A stretch of 16,721 nucleotides of DNA, from assembly GCA_964369145.1 (NCBI GenBank), contig CAYJEE010000015.1, positions 1 to 16,721 of the forward strand. Direction: 5' to 3'. Position numbers and translations under genes: made by a program. The stretch's first letter is position 1; each line of letters begins with the position of its first letter. Shown in pieces: positions 1 through 5,564 of the stretch. Origin of the DNA: UBA910 sp964369145 (GTDB taxonomy: Bacteria > Patescibacteriota > Minisyncoccia > Phycocordibacterales > DATDWN01). Under the pieces are notes generated by a model that did not search any database, was not told where the DNA came from, and worked only from the letters and a program-made list of their open reading frames with translations.

Positions 1-60
1 TACAACAGACTGTAAATCTGTCGGCTTCGGCCTACGAAGGTTCGAATCCTTCCCGGCGCA
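1..60 (+). tRNA. tRNA-Tyr(GUA), 5' truncated by window edge
   Basis: The 3' part of a tRNA gene. The anticodon loop reads CTGTAAA, giving GUA (Tyr), with A36-A37-A38. A long class-II variable arm follows (roughly 20-35), as expected for bacterial tRNA-Tyr. The T-arm is GAAGG-TTCGAAT-CCTTC (36-52) and the 3' acceptor strand is CCGGCGC (53-59), followed by discriminator A60. The next bases are CAA, so CCA is not encoded and must be added after transcription. The 5' acceptor strand and D-arm lie outside the window. The identity is firm from the anticodon and variable arm. Confidence 0.93.
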
Positions 61-103
61 CAAATGAAAAACCCCGAAAGGGGCTTTTTCATTTGTGCGC
101 CGG
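53..103 (+). terminator. terminator hairpin fused to the tRNA-Tyr acceptor strand
   Basis: A perfect 19-bp inverted repeat (53-71 with 85-103) encloses CCCC-GAAA-GGGG. The inner part, an A-run, C4, GAAA loop, G4 and T5, is a normal intrinsic terminator. The outer part runs back into the tRNA: the 3' acceptor strand CCGGCGCA is one arm and TGCGCCGG (96-103) the other. Folding of the complete hairpin would therefore compete with the tRNA acceptor stem. Confidence 0.8.
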
Positions 104-384
104 AGCAAACCTCTGGGAGAAGTTTGCGTGAAGGATTCGAAAAGCGGAGCGGGGTACCCATCGAGCACGATGGGTCGCGAGCTGCGGACACGAGCAAAAT
201 TTTCGACGGAAAATTTTGACTCGCGGAAGAATCCTTCCTAGCTTAAAAACCTGTGATAGTTTTTTGTGAGCGACCCAAATTTCTTGAGCAGAGCGATTAG
301 AAATTGGAAGTACTCTTGTGGTGCGGCGACAAACAAAAAACAGAACAGGTGTACAGAAACTGTAAGTTTCGAAACTCCTTCCCG
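61..384 (+). repeat. tRNA-Tyr tail element, unit 1
   Basis: A non-coding structured stretch built from copies of the tRNA-Tyr 3' end. TGCGCCGG (96-103) and GAAGGATTCGAA (130-141) are exact reverse complements of the acceptor strand and of T-loop plus T-stem (41-52). A hairpin with arms GCAAAC/GTTTGC (105-127) separates them. Next comes a 7-bp hairpin CCCATCG-AGCA-CGATGGG, then CAAAATTTTC-GACG-GAAAATTTTG (195-218). GAATCCTTCC at 229-238 copies tRNA positions 44-53. Further stems (CCAAATTTC/GAAATTGG, ACCTGT/ACAGGT) lead to TTTCGAAACTCCTTCCCG, whose last nine bases (376-384) copy tRNA 47-55. The same architecture follows tRNA-Trp and tRNA-Leu. ORFs here are short, unconserved-looking and unlikely to be real. 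Confidence 0.7.
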
Positions 385-474
385 AATTTAAACCCAGAAA
401 GTGGTTTTTCATTTGTGCGCCGGAGCAAACCTCTGGGAGAGGTTTGCGTGAAGGATTCGGAACTAATTCCCGGC
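385..474 (+). repeat. tRNA-Tyr tail element, collapsed second unit
   Basis: Bases 405-459 repeat 85-139 with one mismatch (121 A versus 441 G), an offset of exactly 320. This copy includes the terminator 3' arm, the acceptor complement, the inserted hairpin and the T-arm complement. The structured core is missing: after GAAGGATTCGGAAC the sequence passes within a few bases to TTCCCGGC (467-474), an 8-base copy of the tRNA T-stem/acceptor junction. It reads as a tandem second insertion or duplication that lost its centre. Confidence 0.65.
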
Positions 475-497
475 TTCCAAATTCTTTTTCTGATATA

Positions 498-520
498 GAA
501 AAAACCGCCTACGTGGCGGC
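498..520 (-). terminator. intrinsic terminator, minus strand
   Basis: On the minus strand CCGCC-ACGTA-GGCGG is followed by six T (499-504 in plus coordinates). It faces away from rpmG and has no minus-strand protein gene before it, so it most plausibly ends the candidate RNA at 505-828. The stem is only 5 bp but all G-C. Confidence 0.5.
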
Positions 521-828
521 TTCCTGCATATATGCATACTATAAAAACTTGATCTTATTGCTTCTTGCAAAAGCAGTAACATCTATAAGGTTGTACCCCC
601 GTCTACCATGAGACTTCGTCACGCTTTGGTACGGAGCAGTTTGCTCTTTAGACTCTTCGTCTTTTTGTCAGGATGTAGGCCTTCATATTCTGGTCTATGA
701 ATACACTCATCTCAGACACCTTATATGTTAAGTCAATCTAGTATGCATACCTCACACGAGGATTTTTGGAGTCAGGGTTTCCTCATATAACTGAGTGTGT
801 GTCGCGATATCGCGTACAAGATTATCCA
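505..828 (-). ncRNA. candidate structured RNA, minus strand, family not recognised
   Basis: This otherwise empty region between the Tyr tail and rpmG has no convincing ORF on either strand. On the minus strand it is bracketed by a promoter-like pair (TTGACA at 863-858, 17-nt spacer, TACCGT at 840-835) and a terminator (498-520), giving a transcript of about 320 nt. It is rich in local pairing: palindrome CGCGATATCGCG near 802-813, hairpin AGAC-GAAGA-GTCT, hairpin GAGC-AAACT-GCTC, and a long-range match TATGCATACTA / TAGTATGCATA across about 200 nt. The length would suit RNase P RNA, but I could not find the RNase P conserved blocks, nor tmRNA, SRP or 6S signatures. The −10 is weak, so transcription is an inference. 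Confidence 0.4.
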
Positions 829-834
829 TAACAC

Positions 835-863
835 ACGGTACACCATTAAAATACTGGTGTCAA
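835..863 (-). promoter_or_regulatory. promoter-like pair for the minus-strand candidate RNA
   Basis: TTGACA (863-858), 17-nt spacer, TACCGT (840-835), read on the minus strand. The −35 is a consensus hexamer while the −10 matches at three positions, including the T-A start and final T. It lies back to back with the rpmG promoter. Confidence 0.4.
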
Positions 864-864
864 T

Positions 865-893
865 TTGCCTTTCTACCCATTTTTGTGTATAGT
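865..893 (+). promoter_or_regulatory. sigma70-type promoter of rpmG
   Basis: TTGCCT (865-870), 17-nt spacer, TATAGT (888-893). The predicted start near 900 leaves a leader of about 17 nt before the rpmG ATG, with no Shine-Dalgarno site. Confidence 0.6.
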
Positions 894-916
894 AGTCTCA
901 CTAAACGAATATATTT

Positions 917-1075
917 ATGTCATCACAAGATCGACTCATCCCATTGAGAAACAAAGAGAGCGGCGAGGTATACTGGACTTCTAAAAACAAGAAGCTTGTA
1001 GAACGCAAAATCGAACTCAAAAAATACAGTAAAAAACTCCGAAAACGAGTGTCTTTCAAAGAAACAAAGAAATAA
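917..1075 (+). CDS. rpmG: 50S ribosomal protein bL33
   Basis: A 52-residue basic protein of the large ribosomal subunit. It begins MSSQDRLIPLRNKESGEVYW and continues with TSKNKKLVERKIELKKYSKK and a VSFKETKK end. The YWTSKNKK...ERKIELKKYSKKLRKRV...KETK pattern matches the family core (YTTTKNKR...LELKK...KE.K), and the length is typical (about 50-55). None of the four zinc-binding cysteines found in C+ paralogues is present, so this is the zinc-independent form. The ATG at 917 is chosen because the match to the family starts directly after it and it sits about 17 nt from a predicted transcription start. A terminator follows at 1092. rpmG directly before tRNA-Trp is a common bacterial arrangement. 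Below about 60 codons, it is easily missed by length filters. Confidence 0.93.
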   Translation: MSSQDRLIPLRNKESGEVYWTSKNKKLVERKIELKKYSKKLRKRVSFKETKK

Positions 1076-1091
1076 AAGTTTTACAAAAATT

Positions 1092-1111
1092 CGCCAAAAG
1101 GGCGTTTTTTT
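1092..1111 (+). terminator. terminator after rpmG
   Basis: CGCC-AAAAG-GGCG followed by seven T (1105-1111), 17 nt after the rpmG stop. The stem is short (4 bp) but G-C only, so partial readthrough into tRNA-Trp is possible; I see no clear separate promoter for that tRNA. Confidence 0.6.
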
Positions 1112-1132
1112 GTTACTCTATTAGTAAATATT

Positions 1133-1203
1133 GGGTGGTTAGTTAAGTGGTATAACAGCTCACTCCAAACGAGCTGTCGGGGGTTCGATTCCTCCACCGC
1201 CCG
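1133..1203 (+). tRNA. tRNA-Trp(CCA)
   Basis: Complete cloverleaf. The acceptor GGGTGGT pairs with ACCGCCC (1196-1202), with one U-G. The D-stem is GTTA/TAAC. The anticodon stem GCTCA/CGAGC has one A-C mismatch at the loop-closing position, and the loop CTCCAAA gives anticodon CCA. The T-arm is GGGGG-TTCGATT-CCTCC and the discriminator is G1203. The following bases are CA, so CCA is not encoded. A36-A37-A38 makes it a MiaA-type substrate. Confidence 0.95.
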
Positions 1204-1205
1204 CA

Positions 1206-1402
1206 GTAAGGTGAGTAAAAGCCTTTTAGGCTTTTACGTGAGGAATCGAACAGATTGCCGGTTTACGCGGCGAGCACGCCGTGTCGGCAATCTGGTGATC
1301 GACTTATTTTCATTAATGAAAATAGAATGCCTTTGTGGTACAGAATTTTTTAAAATGACGATTTTAAAAAATTCGAGGTCGAACTTCTTCCACCGCCCGC
1401 AG
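1206..1402 (+). repeat. tRNA-Trp tail element
   Basis: A non-coding element between tRNA-Trp and a degenerate second copy of its 3' end. In order: a 10-bp hairpin GTAAAAGCCT-TTT-AGGCTTTTAC (1215-1237); GTGAGGAATCGAAC (1238-1251), mostly the reverse complement of the T-loop and T-stem; a 10-bp stem CAGATTGCCG (1251-1260) with CGGCAATCTG (1285-1294) around an inner GGCG-AGCA-CGCC hairpin; the palindromic hairpin TATTTTCAT-TA-ATGAAAATA (1306-1325); the 14-bp hairpin GAATTTTTTAAAAT-GACG with its complement (1343-1374); GAGGTCGA (1375-1382); and a direct copy of the tRNA end, identical over 14 bases (1389-1402 versus 1193-1206). The 66-codon ORF across it is an artefact of this structured DNA. Confidence 0.75.
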
Positions 1403-1410
1403 AATATATA

Positions 1411-1440
1411 ACATAAAGACCTGCTTGCAGGTCTTTATGT
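1411..1440. terminator. perfect hairpin between the Trp tail and the mur operon
   Basis: ACATAAAGACCTGC and its exact complement are separated by TT, giving a 14-bp stem. The flanks carry only short A/T runs. It lies between plus-strand tRNA-Trp and the 3' end of the minus-strand mur operon, so it probably ends transcription from one or both sides. Confidence 0.5.
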
Positions 1441-1459
1441 TGCAGGGGCAGGTCGTTAA

Positions 1460-1630
1460 TTAACGGATTGCGAGGTTGTGAGATGGCACAGAGATCAGAA
1501 CGGGTACAACCACTATGGTAGGTCCACATTCTTCAGCACACACTTCACACATTCCAGATCCGGTGATGATGCCAGGTTGTACACCTGGGATTATGGGGCA
1601 GTAAGGACAAAGCTTAGCTACTTGGTTCAT
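1460..1630 (-). CDS. 56-residue Cys-rich small protein, function unknown
   Basis: Last gene of the mur operon, 22 nt after the murF stop. The ATG at 1630 is preferred over the in-frame ATG at 1648 because AAGGAG lies six bases upstream of it, a textbook Shine-Dalgarno site and the best in the window. The peptide starts MNQVAKLCPYC. It has a CPYC knuckle near residues 8-11, a Gly/Pro/Ile-rich stretch, CEVC with a further Cys a few residues on (CAEEC, about 28-35), and a hydrophobic end (IVVVPVLISV). Two CxxC pairs suggest a small zinc- or metal-binding knuckle; this is inference. There is no clear signal peptide. I do not recognise a family. The strong ribosome binding site argues that it is translated. 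Confidence 0.55.
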   Translation of the reverse strand: MNQVAKLCPYCPIIPGVQPGIITGSGMCEVCAEECGPTIVVVPVLISVPSHNLAIR

Positions 1631-1652
1631 AGCACTCTCCTTATCCATTAAA

Positions 1653-2909
1653 TCACATATCCAAAATCTTCTCCACCTTCACTCCCCGAGAGCCTTTCAA
1701 TAAAAATGTAAAACCTTCAAATTTTTGTTCGGTAAACCAGAACTTAGCTTCCTCGCTTGTCTCAAACCAGATGAAATCCCCAGAGACATTGATCAGTGCT
1801 TTTTTGAAAAAATTACCAATAAATACACGAGTAGCAAGTGGGGTTGCGAGCACAGACTCGACTACTTTTTTATGCTCCTCGTCTGCATAATCTCCAAGCT
1901 CAAGCATGTCTCCGAGAATTACTCCTTTTGAAGGCGCATCCGAAGCAAGAAAACTTTCCAAAGAAAGCCTCATACTGGTCGGGTTTGCATTGTAGCAGTC
2001 GACAATAAAATCAATGTCATTTTTTTGGATAAACTGTGAACGACGTGCACTCGGAGTATAGTCACTGACTCCCTGCAATGAGTCTTCTCTTTTTACATCA
2101 AAATATTCAGCAATTGATACAGCAAGTTCGACATTCTCTTTATTATAGTTTCCAATCATTTGAGTTGTATACGAAATACCGTCACAAGTAAATGAAAGAA
2201 AAGTTCCTGGAGTATTTTTCAGGACGTAGTCTGGATACAAAATTTGCTCAGTTTCACTAGAGTCTTCCAGTAAGTCAGTATGTCCTTTGTGTACAAAAAC
2301 CTTCGCTCCATTTTCCTTTGCCCAATCGTAAATTTCTTTGTTAGCCTTCCTACTTCCTTCTGGCGAACCAAAACCTTCCAAATGGTCCATGCCGTTATTG
2401 GTCACGACTACATGAGTAGGTTTGAGTATGTTTAAAAGCTCGAGGTGTTCGCCGGGGTGGTTTGCTCCAATTTCAAAAATGCCAATCTCTGTGTCACGAG
2501 GCATTGAGAAAAGCGAAAGTGGGACACCGATATGGTTGTTGAGACTACCTTCGGTGGCGTGTACTTTATATTTCTGACCTAGGGTTTTTTTAAGCAGCTC
2601 TTTGCTTGTTGTTTTACCGTTTGACCCGCCGAGAGCAATGATGGGGATGCTAAAAGATTTTCGGTATAGACTTGAGAGCTTCTGGAGGCTCTGGAGCACA
2701 TTTTCTACTATATATACATTCTCTCCAGCTTTGCTTGTATCCTCTGTAGCTACCGCAATTGCTCCTTTATCCAACGCTTGTTGTACAAATTGGCTCCCGT
2801 CAAAATTATCGCCCTTGAGCGCAAAATACACAGATCCCGAAATATCTTTCCGGGTATCGGTTGAAATATGATAGTTATTTTTTTCTATTTTTTTTATAAG
2901 TTCATCCAT
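1653..2909 (-). CDS. murF: UDP-MurNAc-tripeptide:D-Ala-D-Ala ligase MurF
   Basis: Cytosolic ATP-dependent Mur ligase that adds the D-Ala-D-Ala dipeptide to complete UDP-MurNAc-pentapeptide. The start is set at the ATG at 2909 (418 aa, MDELIKKIEKNNYHISTDTR). The longer frame from 2978 overlaps murC by 47 nt and adds an unconserved-looking 23-residue extension. The N-terminal domain has the STDTRK/GSVYFALKG pattern that binds the UDP-precursor. The ATP loop GGSNGKTT spans residues 94-101 (catalytic Lys99). FEIGANHPGEH and the YNANP motif (VDCYNANPTSM) in the C-terminal half are typical of MurF. There is a 22-nt gap after murC and no recognisable Shine-Dalgarno. It ends the core mur operon; the Cys-rich peptide gene follows. 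Confidence 0.93.
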   Translation of the reverse strand: MDELIKKIEKNNYHISTDTRKDISGSVYFALKGDNFDGSQFVQQALDKGAIAVATEDTSKAGENVYIVENVLQSLQKLSSLYRKSFSIPIIALGGSNGKTTSKELLKKTLGQKYKVHATEGSLNNHIGVPLSLFSMPRDTEIGIFEIGANHPGEHLELLNILKPTHVVVTNNGMDHLEGFGSPEGSRKANKEIYDWAKENGAKVFVHKGHTDLLEDSSETEQILYPDYVLKNTPGTFLSFTCDGISYTTQMIGNYNKENVELAVSIAEYFDVKREDSLQGVSDYTPSARRSQFIQKNDIDFIVDCYNANPTSMRLSLESFLASDAPSKGVILGDMLELGDYADEEHKKVVESVLATPLATRVFIGNFFKKALINVSGDFIWFETSEEAKFWFTEQKFEGFTFLLKGSRGVKVEKILDM

Positions 2910-2931
2910 TGTGTTTTGAGTCAGTATAGTA

Positions 2932-4224
2932 TTATTCCGCGATTTGGGAACTGATGGTGTATATATCTCCGGCCCCAATTAACATAACTACCGTGTTCTT
3001 ATCAAACTCTTGTATAATTTCAACGGCTTTCTCGTGAGTTGGGATGAAATGACCTTTTGCCCCTATCTTTTCAACAAGCATTTCAGAGGTGATCGAAGGA
3101 TCAAATGCTTCACGGGCAGGGTAGATGGGCAATATATATACCTCATCGACCATATCGAAGCTCTCAGAAAATTCTGTAAAGAGTGACTTGGTTCGACTAA
3201 ACAGATGAGGTTGGAAAACAGCAATTCGTCTTATATCTAGATACATTTCCTTGAGTCCCTGCAAAGCGGCACTGATTTCATGTGGATGGTGGGCATAATC
3301 ATCGTATACAGTAGCACCGTTCTTTGTTTTACCTTTTAGGTCAAATCTTCTCCATGTTCCATTGAACCCTTTGAGTGAAGAAATTATACTCTCTTTTTCA
3401 ATATGGAGAAAACTTCCGACTCCATACGCTGCCGCCGCGTTCTCTTGGTTGTGAACGCCAGGGATTTTAAGAGGAAACTTCTGTTCGTTACATTTTGTGT
3501 AGTCAATAATACTACACTGCAATCCTTCTAGAACAGGCCCCAGATAATGACTTGAAGGATTACAAATAATAGCTCCAGACTTTGGAATTCTTAAGGCAAG
3601 TTCTCTGAACGCGGATTGAATATCTGTGATGTCTGAATAATAGTCTAGATGATCTTCGTCTATATTTGTAATGATCAGGATTGTTGGATATATATTTAAA
3701 AATGAACGTCTGTATTCGCAAGCCTCTACCAGAAAATAATTACTTTCTCCAACAACCAAGTTGCTACTCGTACCACTTGGATTTTTTAAGAGACTACCTA
3801 CGATAACTGTTGGATCAAAATGTGCATCGATGAGTACATCACTGAGCATCGCAGTTGTAGTAGTTTTTCCATGTGTGCCGGAGACCGCAATCGTGTACAT
3901 GTTCTTTGAAAGCACGGTAAGCATCTGTGGATACGTGGCAGTTTGTACCTCTCTAGATTTTGCTTCCAAAATTTCTGGATTGGAGTCTGGGATAGCAATG
4001 GTGTGAATTAATAAATCCACATCAGATGGTACATTTTCTTTTCTATGGCCGATAGTTACCTGTATGCCAAGTTTTGAAAGTTCTTCGGTCACCAATGACT
4101 GAGACACGTCAGAGCCAGAAACGCTTTTTCCTTTTATATGCATTAATCTAGCAATGGCAGAAATACCAATGCCTCCGATTCCTATAAAATGAATCTTTTT
4201 GATTGTATCTAGATTTATTTCCAT
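2932..4224 (-). CDS. murC: UDP-N-acetylmuramate:L-alanine ligase MurC
   Basis: 430-residue Mur ligase that attaches L-Ala to UDP-MurNAc in the cytosol using ATP. It has an N-terminal Rossmann-like UDP-binding loop GIGGIGIS (15-22), the ATP P-loop SGTHGKTTTT (115-124, Lys120), ACEYRRSFLN, NIDEDHLDYY, GTWRRFDLKG and DDYAHHPHE, all family hallmarks separating MurC from MurD/E/F. Length is slightly short for the family (about 450-490). The start ATG at 4224 overlaps the 3' end of murD by 10 nt, implying translational coupling; the match to the family begins within a few residues of it. Confidence 0.96.
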   Translation of the reverse strand: MEINLDTIKKIHFIGIGGIGISAIARLMHIKGKSVSGSDVSQSLVTEELSKLGIQVTIGHRKENVPSDVDLLIHTIAIPDSNPEILEAKSREVQTATYPQMLTVLSKNMYTIAVSGTHGKTTTTAMLSDVLIDAHFDPTVIVGSLLKNPSGTSSNLVVGESNYFLVEACEYRRSFLNIYPTILIITNIDEDHLDYYSDITDIQSAFRELALRIPKSGAIICNPSSHYLGPVLEGLQCSIIDYTKCNEQKFPLKIPGVHNQENAAAAYGVGSFLHIEKESIISSLKGFNGTWRRFDLKGKTKNGATVYDDYAHHPHEISAALQGLKEMYLDIRRIAVFQPHLFSRTKSLFTEFSESFDMVDEVYILPIYPAREAFDPSITSEMLVEKIGAKGHFIPTHEKAVEIIQEFDKNTVVMLIGAGDIYTISSQIAE

Positions 4225-5564
4225 TTTTTTATTATATCTAAGAATTGATCATTTCTGTCATATTCATTTTTAAACATTCCAAACGAGGCGAAACCTGGAC
4301 TAAATAAAATGGCATCTCCCATTTTTGCTACCGCAAATGCATGTGTCACTGCACTTTTTAAATTATGTGTCTCTGTATAGGAGATATCTAGGTATTGTTT
4401 TAGTCTTTCGGATCCATTGCCGGAGAGCAGGACGAGGTGAGCACAATCTGTGCCAAGTATTTTAACAAGTTTCGAAAGTTCCAGATTTTTGTCTGAGCCA
4501 CCAGCAATTAAAATAATATTTGATTTTTTGTATGTTGAACGTGTTGCGCTAATTCCTGCTATAGCTGCGTCAGCTGTAGTAGAGTTGTTGTCGTTGATAA
4601 TGTGAACTCCTTTTTTTGTGCCCAGATACTGCAGGCGACCCTCAAGGCCAACAAATGATTTGAGTGCTTTTATGATTCTCACTTTCGATAATCCACAGTG
4701 CTTCGCAACAGTGTATGCATATGATGCATTTTGAATATTATGGTCTCCAAATATATGCATTGATATTTTTGAGACTTCTTTTGTTTCAGAGAGTAGTATA
4801 TTACTTTTTATCTTTTTAGGAAGTACACTCAGTGTGTTCTTGCTCGTGACCAGTACGTCTTCTTTTTTCTGAAATTTAAATATATTACATTTATCTTTCA
4901 GGTATTTTGACATACTGTCTTTGTAATAGTTCATGTGGTCAGGCATAAAGCTCGTAAAAACGGCGATATGAGGAGATATGTGTTCATCACCAAATCCTTG
5001 ACACTGCCAGGAATCGAGCTCGAGGACTACCGTATCTCCAGGCTGCACGTCTTTAAGGAGAGGTAGTGTTGCTTTCATGCGCATATTACCGCCCAGATAT
5101 ATTTTTGATTTGAGATACGCCTCGTTTTCTTTGAGAATGTGATATATAAGGGCAGTTGTCATTGATTTCCCTCGGGTGCCAGTAATACCAATGATAGTTA
5201 CTCGAGGTTCTGTTGCCTGCACGATTTTTGCAAAAAGAGAAGCATCCATTACAACTCTAACTTTTGATTTTCGTGCATGCTCTATATACATCGAATCCAT
5301 GGGAACTCCTGCGGCTTTTACGACCAAGTCTACATTTTCAAAGTCCTTGATATCGTGTTTACCAAGAACGTATCTAATATTATATTTCTTCAGTAGCTTC
5401 AATGAAGTAGCAAGCTCTTTTTCATCTTTCAGATCAGTTACAGTCAGTGTTGCACCACACTCTGCTAAAAATTTAGTAACTTGAATTCCTCGGCCAAGTA
5501 CACCGAGTCCCATAACAGTAATCTTTTTACCTTTAAATTCAGTTGAATATAATGTTTTTTTCAT
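4215..5564 (-). CDS. murD: UDP-MurNAc-L-alanine:D-glutamate ligase MurD (divergent)
   Basis: 449-residue Mur ligase, most likely the D-Glu-adding enzyme by position between murE and murC and by motif order. N-terminal MGLGVLGRG is the UDP-binding loop. The P-loop is GITGTRGKSMTT (126-137), where Arg replaces the usual Asn and Ser-Met the usual Thr/Ser-Thr; the catalytic Lys133 is kept. PDHMNYY corresponds to the DHLDRH motif, YLKDKCNIF holds the lysine normally carbamylated, and IAGGSDKNLE and FSPGFASFGMF correspond to the GG-DK and SPxxASFDxF motifs. It is the most divergent Mur enzyme here, so substrate assignment rests partly on context. Its ATG overlaps the murE stop (ATGA). Confidence 0.88.
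   Translation of the reverse strand: MKKTLYSTEFKGKKITVMGLGVLGRGIQVTKFLAECGATLTVTDLKDEKELATSLKLLKKYNIRYVLGKHDIKDFENVDLVVKAAGVPMDSMYIEHARKSKVRVVMDASLFAKIVQATEPRVTIIGITGTRGKSMTTALIYHILKENEAYLKSKIYLGGNMRMKATLPLLKDVQPGDTVVLELDSWQCQGFGDEHISPHIAVFTSFMPDHMNYYKDSMSKYLKDKCNIFKFQKKEDVLVTSKNTLSVLPKKIKSNILLSETKEVSKISMHIFGDHNIQNASYAYTVAKHCGLSKVRIIKALKSFVGLEGRLQYLGTKKGVHIINDNNSTTADAAIAGISATRSTYKKSNIILIAGGSDKNLELSKLVKILGTDCAHLVLLSGNGSERLKQYLDISYTETHNLKSAVTHAFAVAKMGDAILFSPGFASFGMFKNEYDRNDQFLDIIKKWK

Noticed and set aside
61..474. CRISPR array or integron attC array
   Set aside because: Only two imperfect 55-base copies with a 265-base interval and no cas genes; no integron integrase and no convincing paired attC core sites.
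89..498. ORFs of 64-107 codons on both strands of the tRNA-Tyr tail
   Set aside because: They lie across inverted repeats and tRNA-end copies, have low-complexity translations, no ribosome binding site, and are explained by the structured non-coding element.
802..813. CGCGATATCGCG palindrome as a parS or replication-terminus site
   Set aside because: It does not match the parS consensus TGTTTCACGTGAAACA and lies far from parB; more simply a hairpin within the candidate minus-strand RNA.
1211..1411. 66-codon ORF in the tRNA-Trp tail
   Set aside because: It crosses every hairpin of the element and the tRNA-end copy; no similarity to a protein family and no ribosome binding site.
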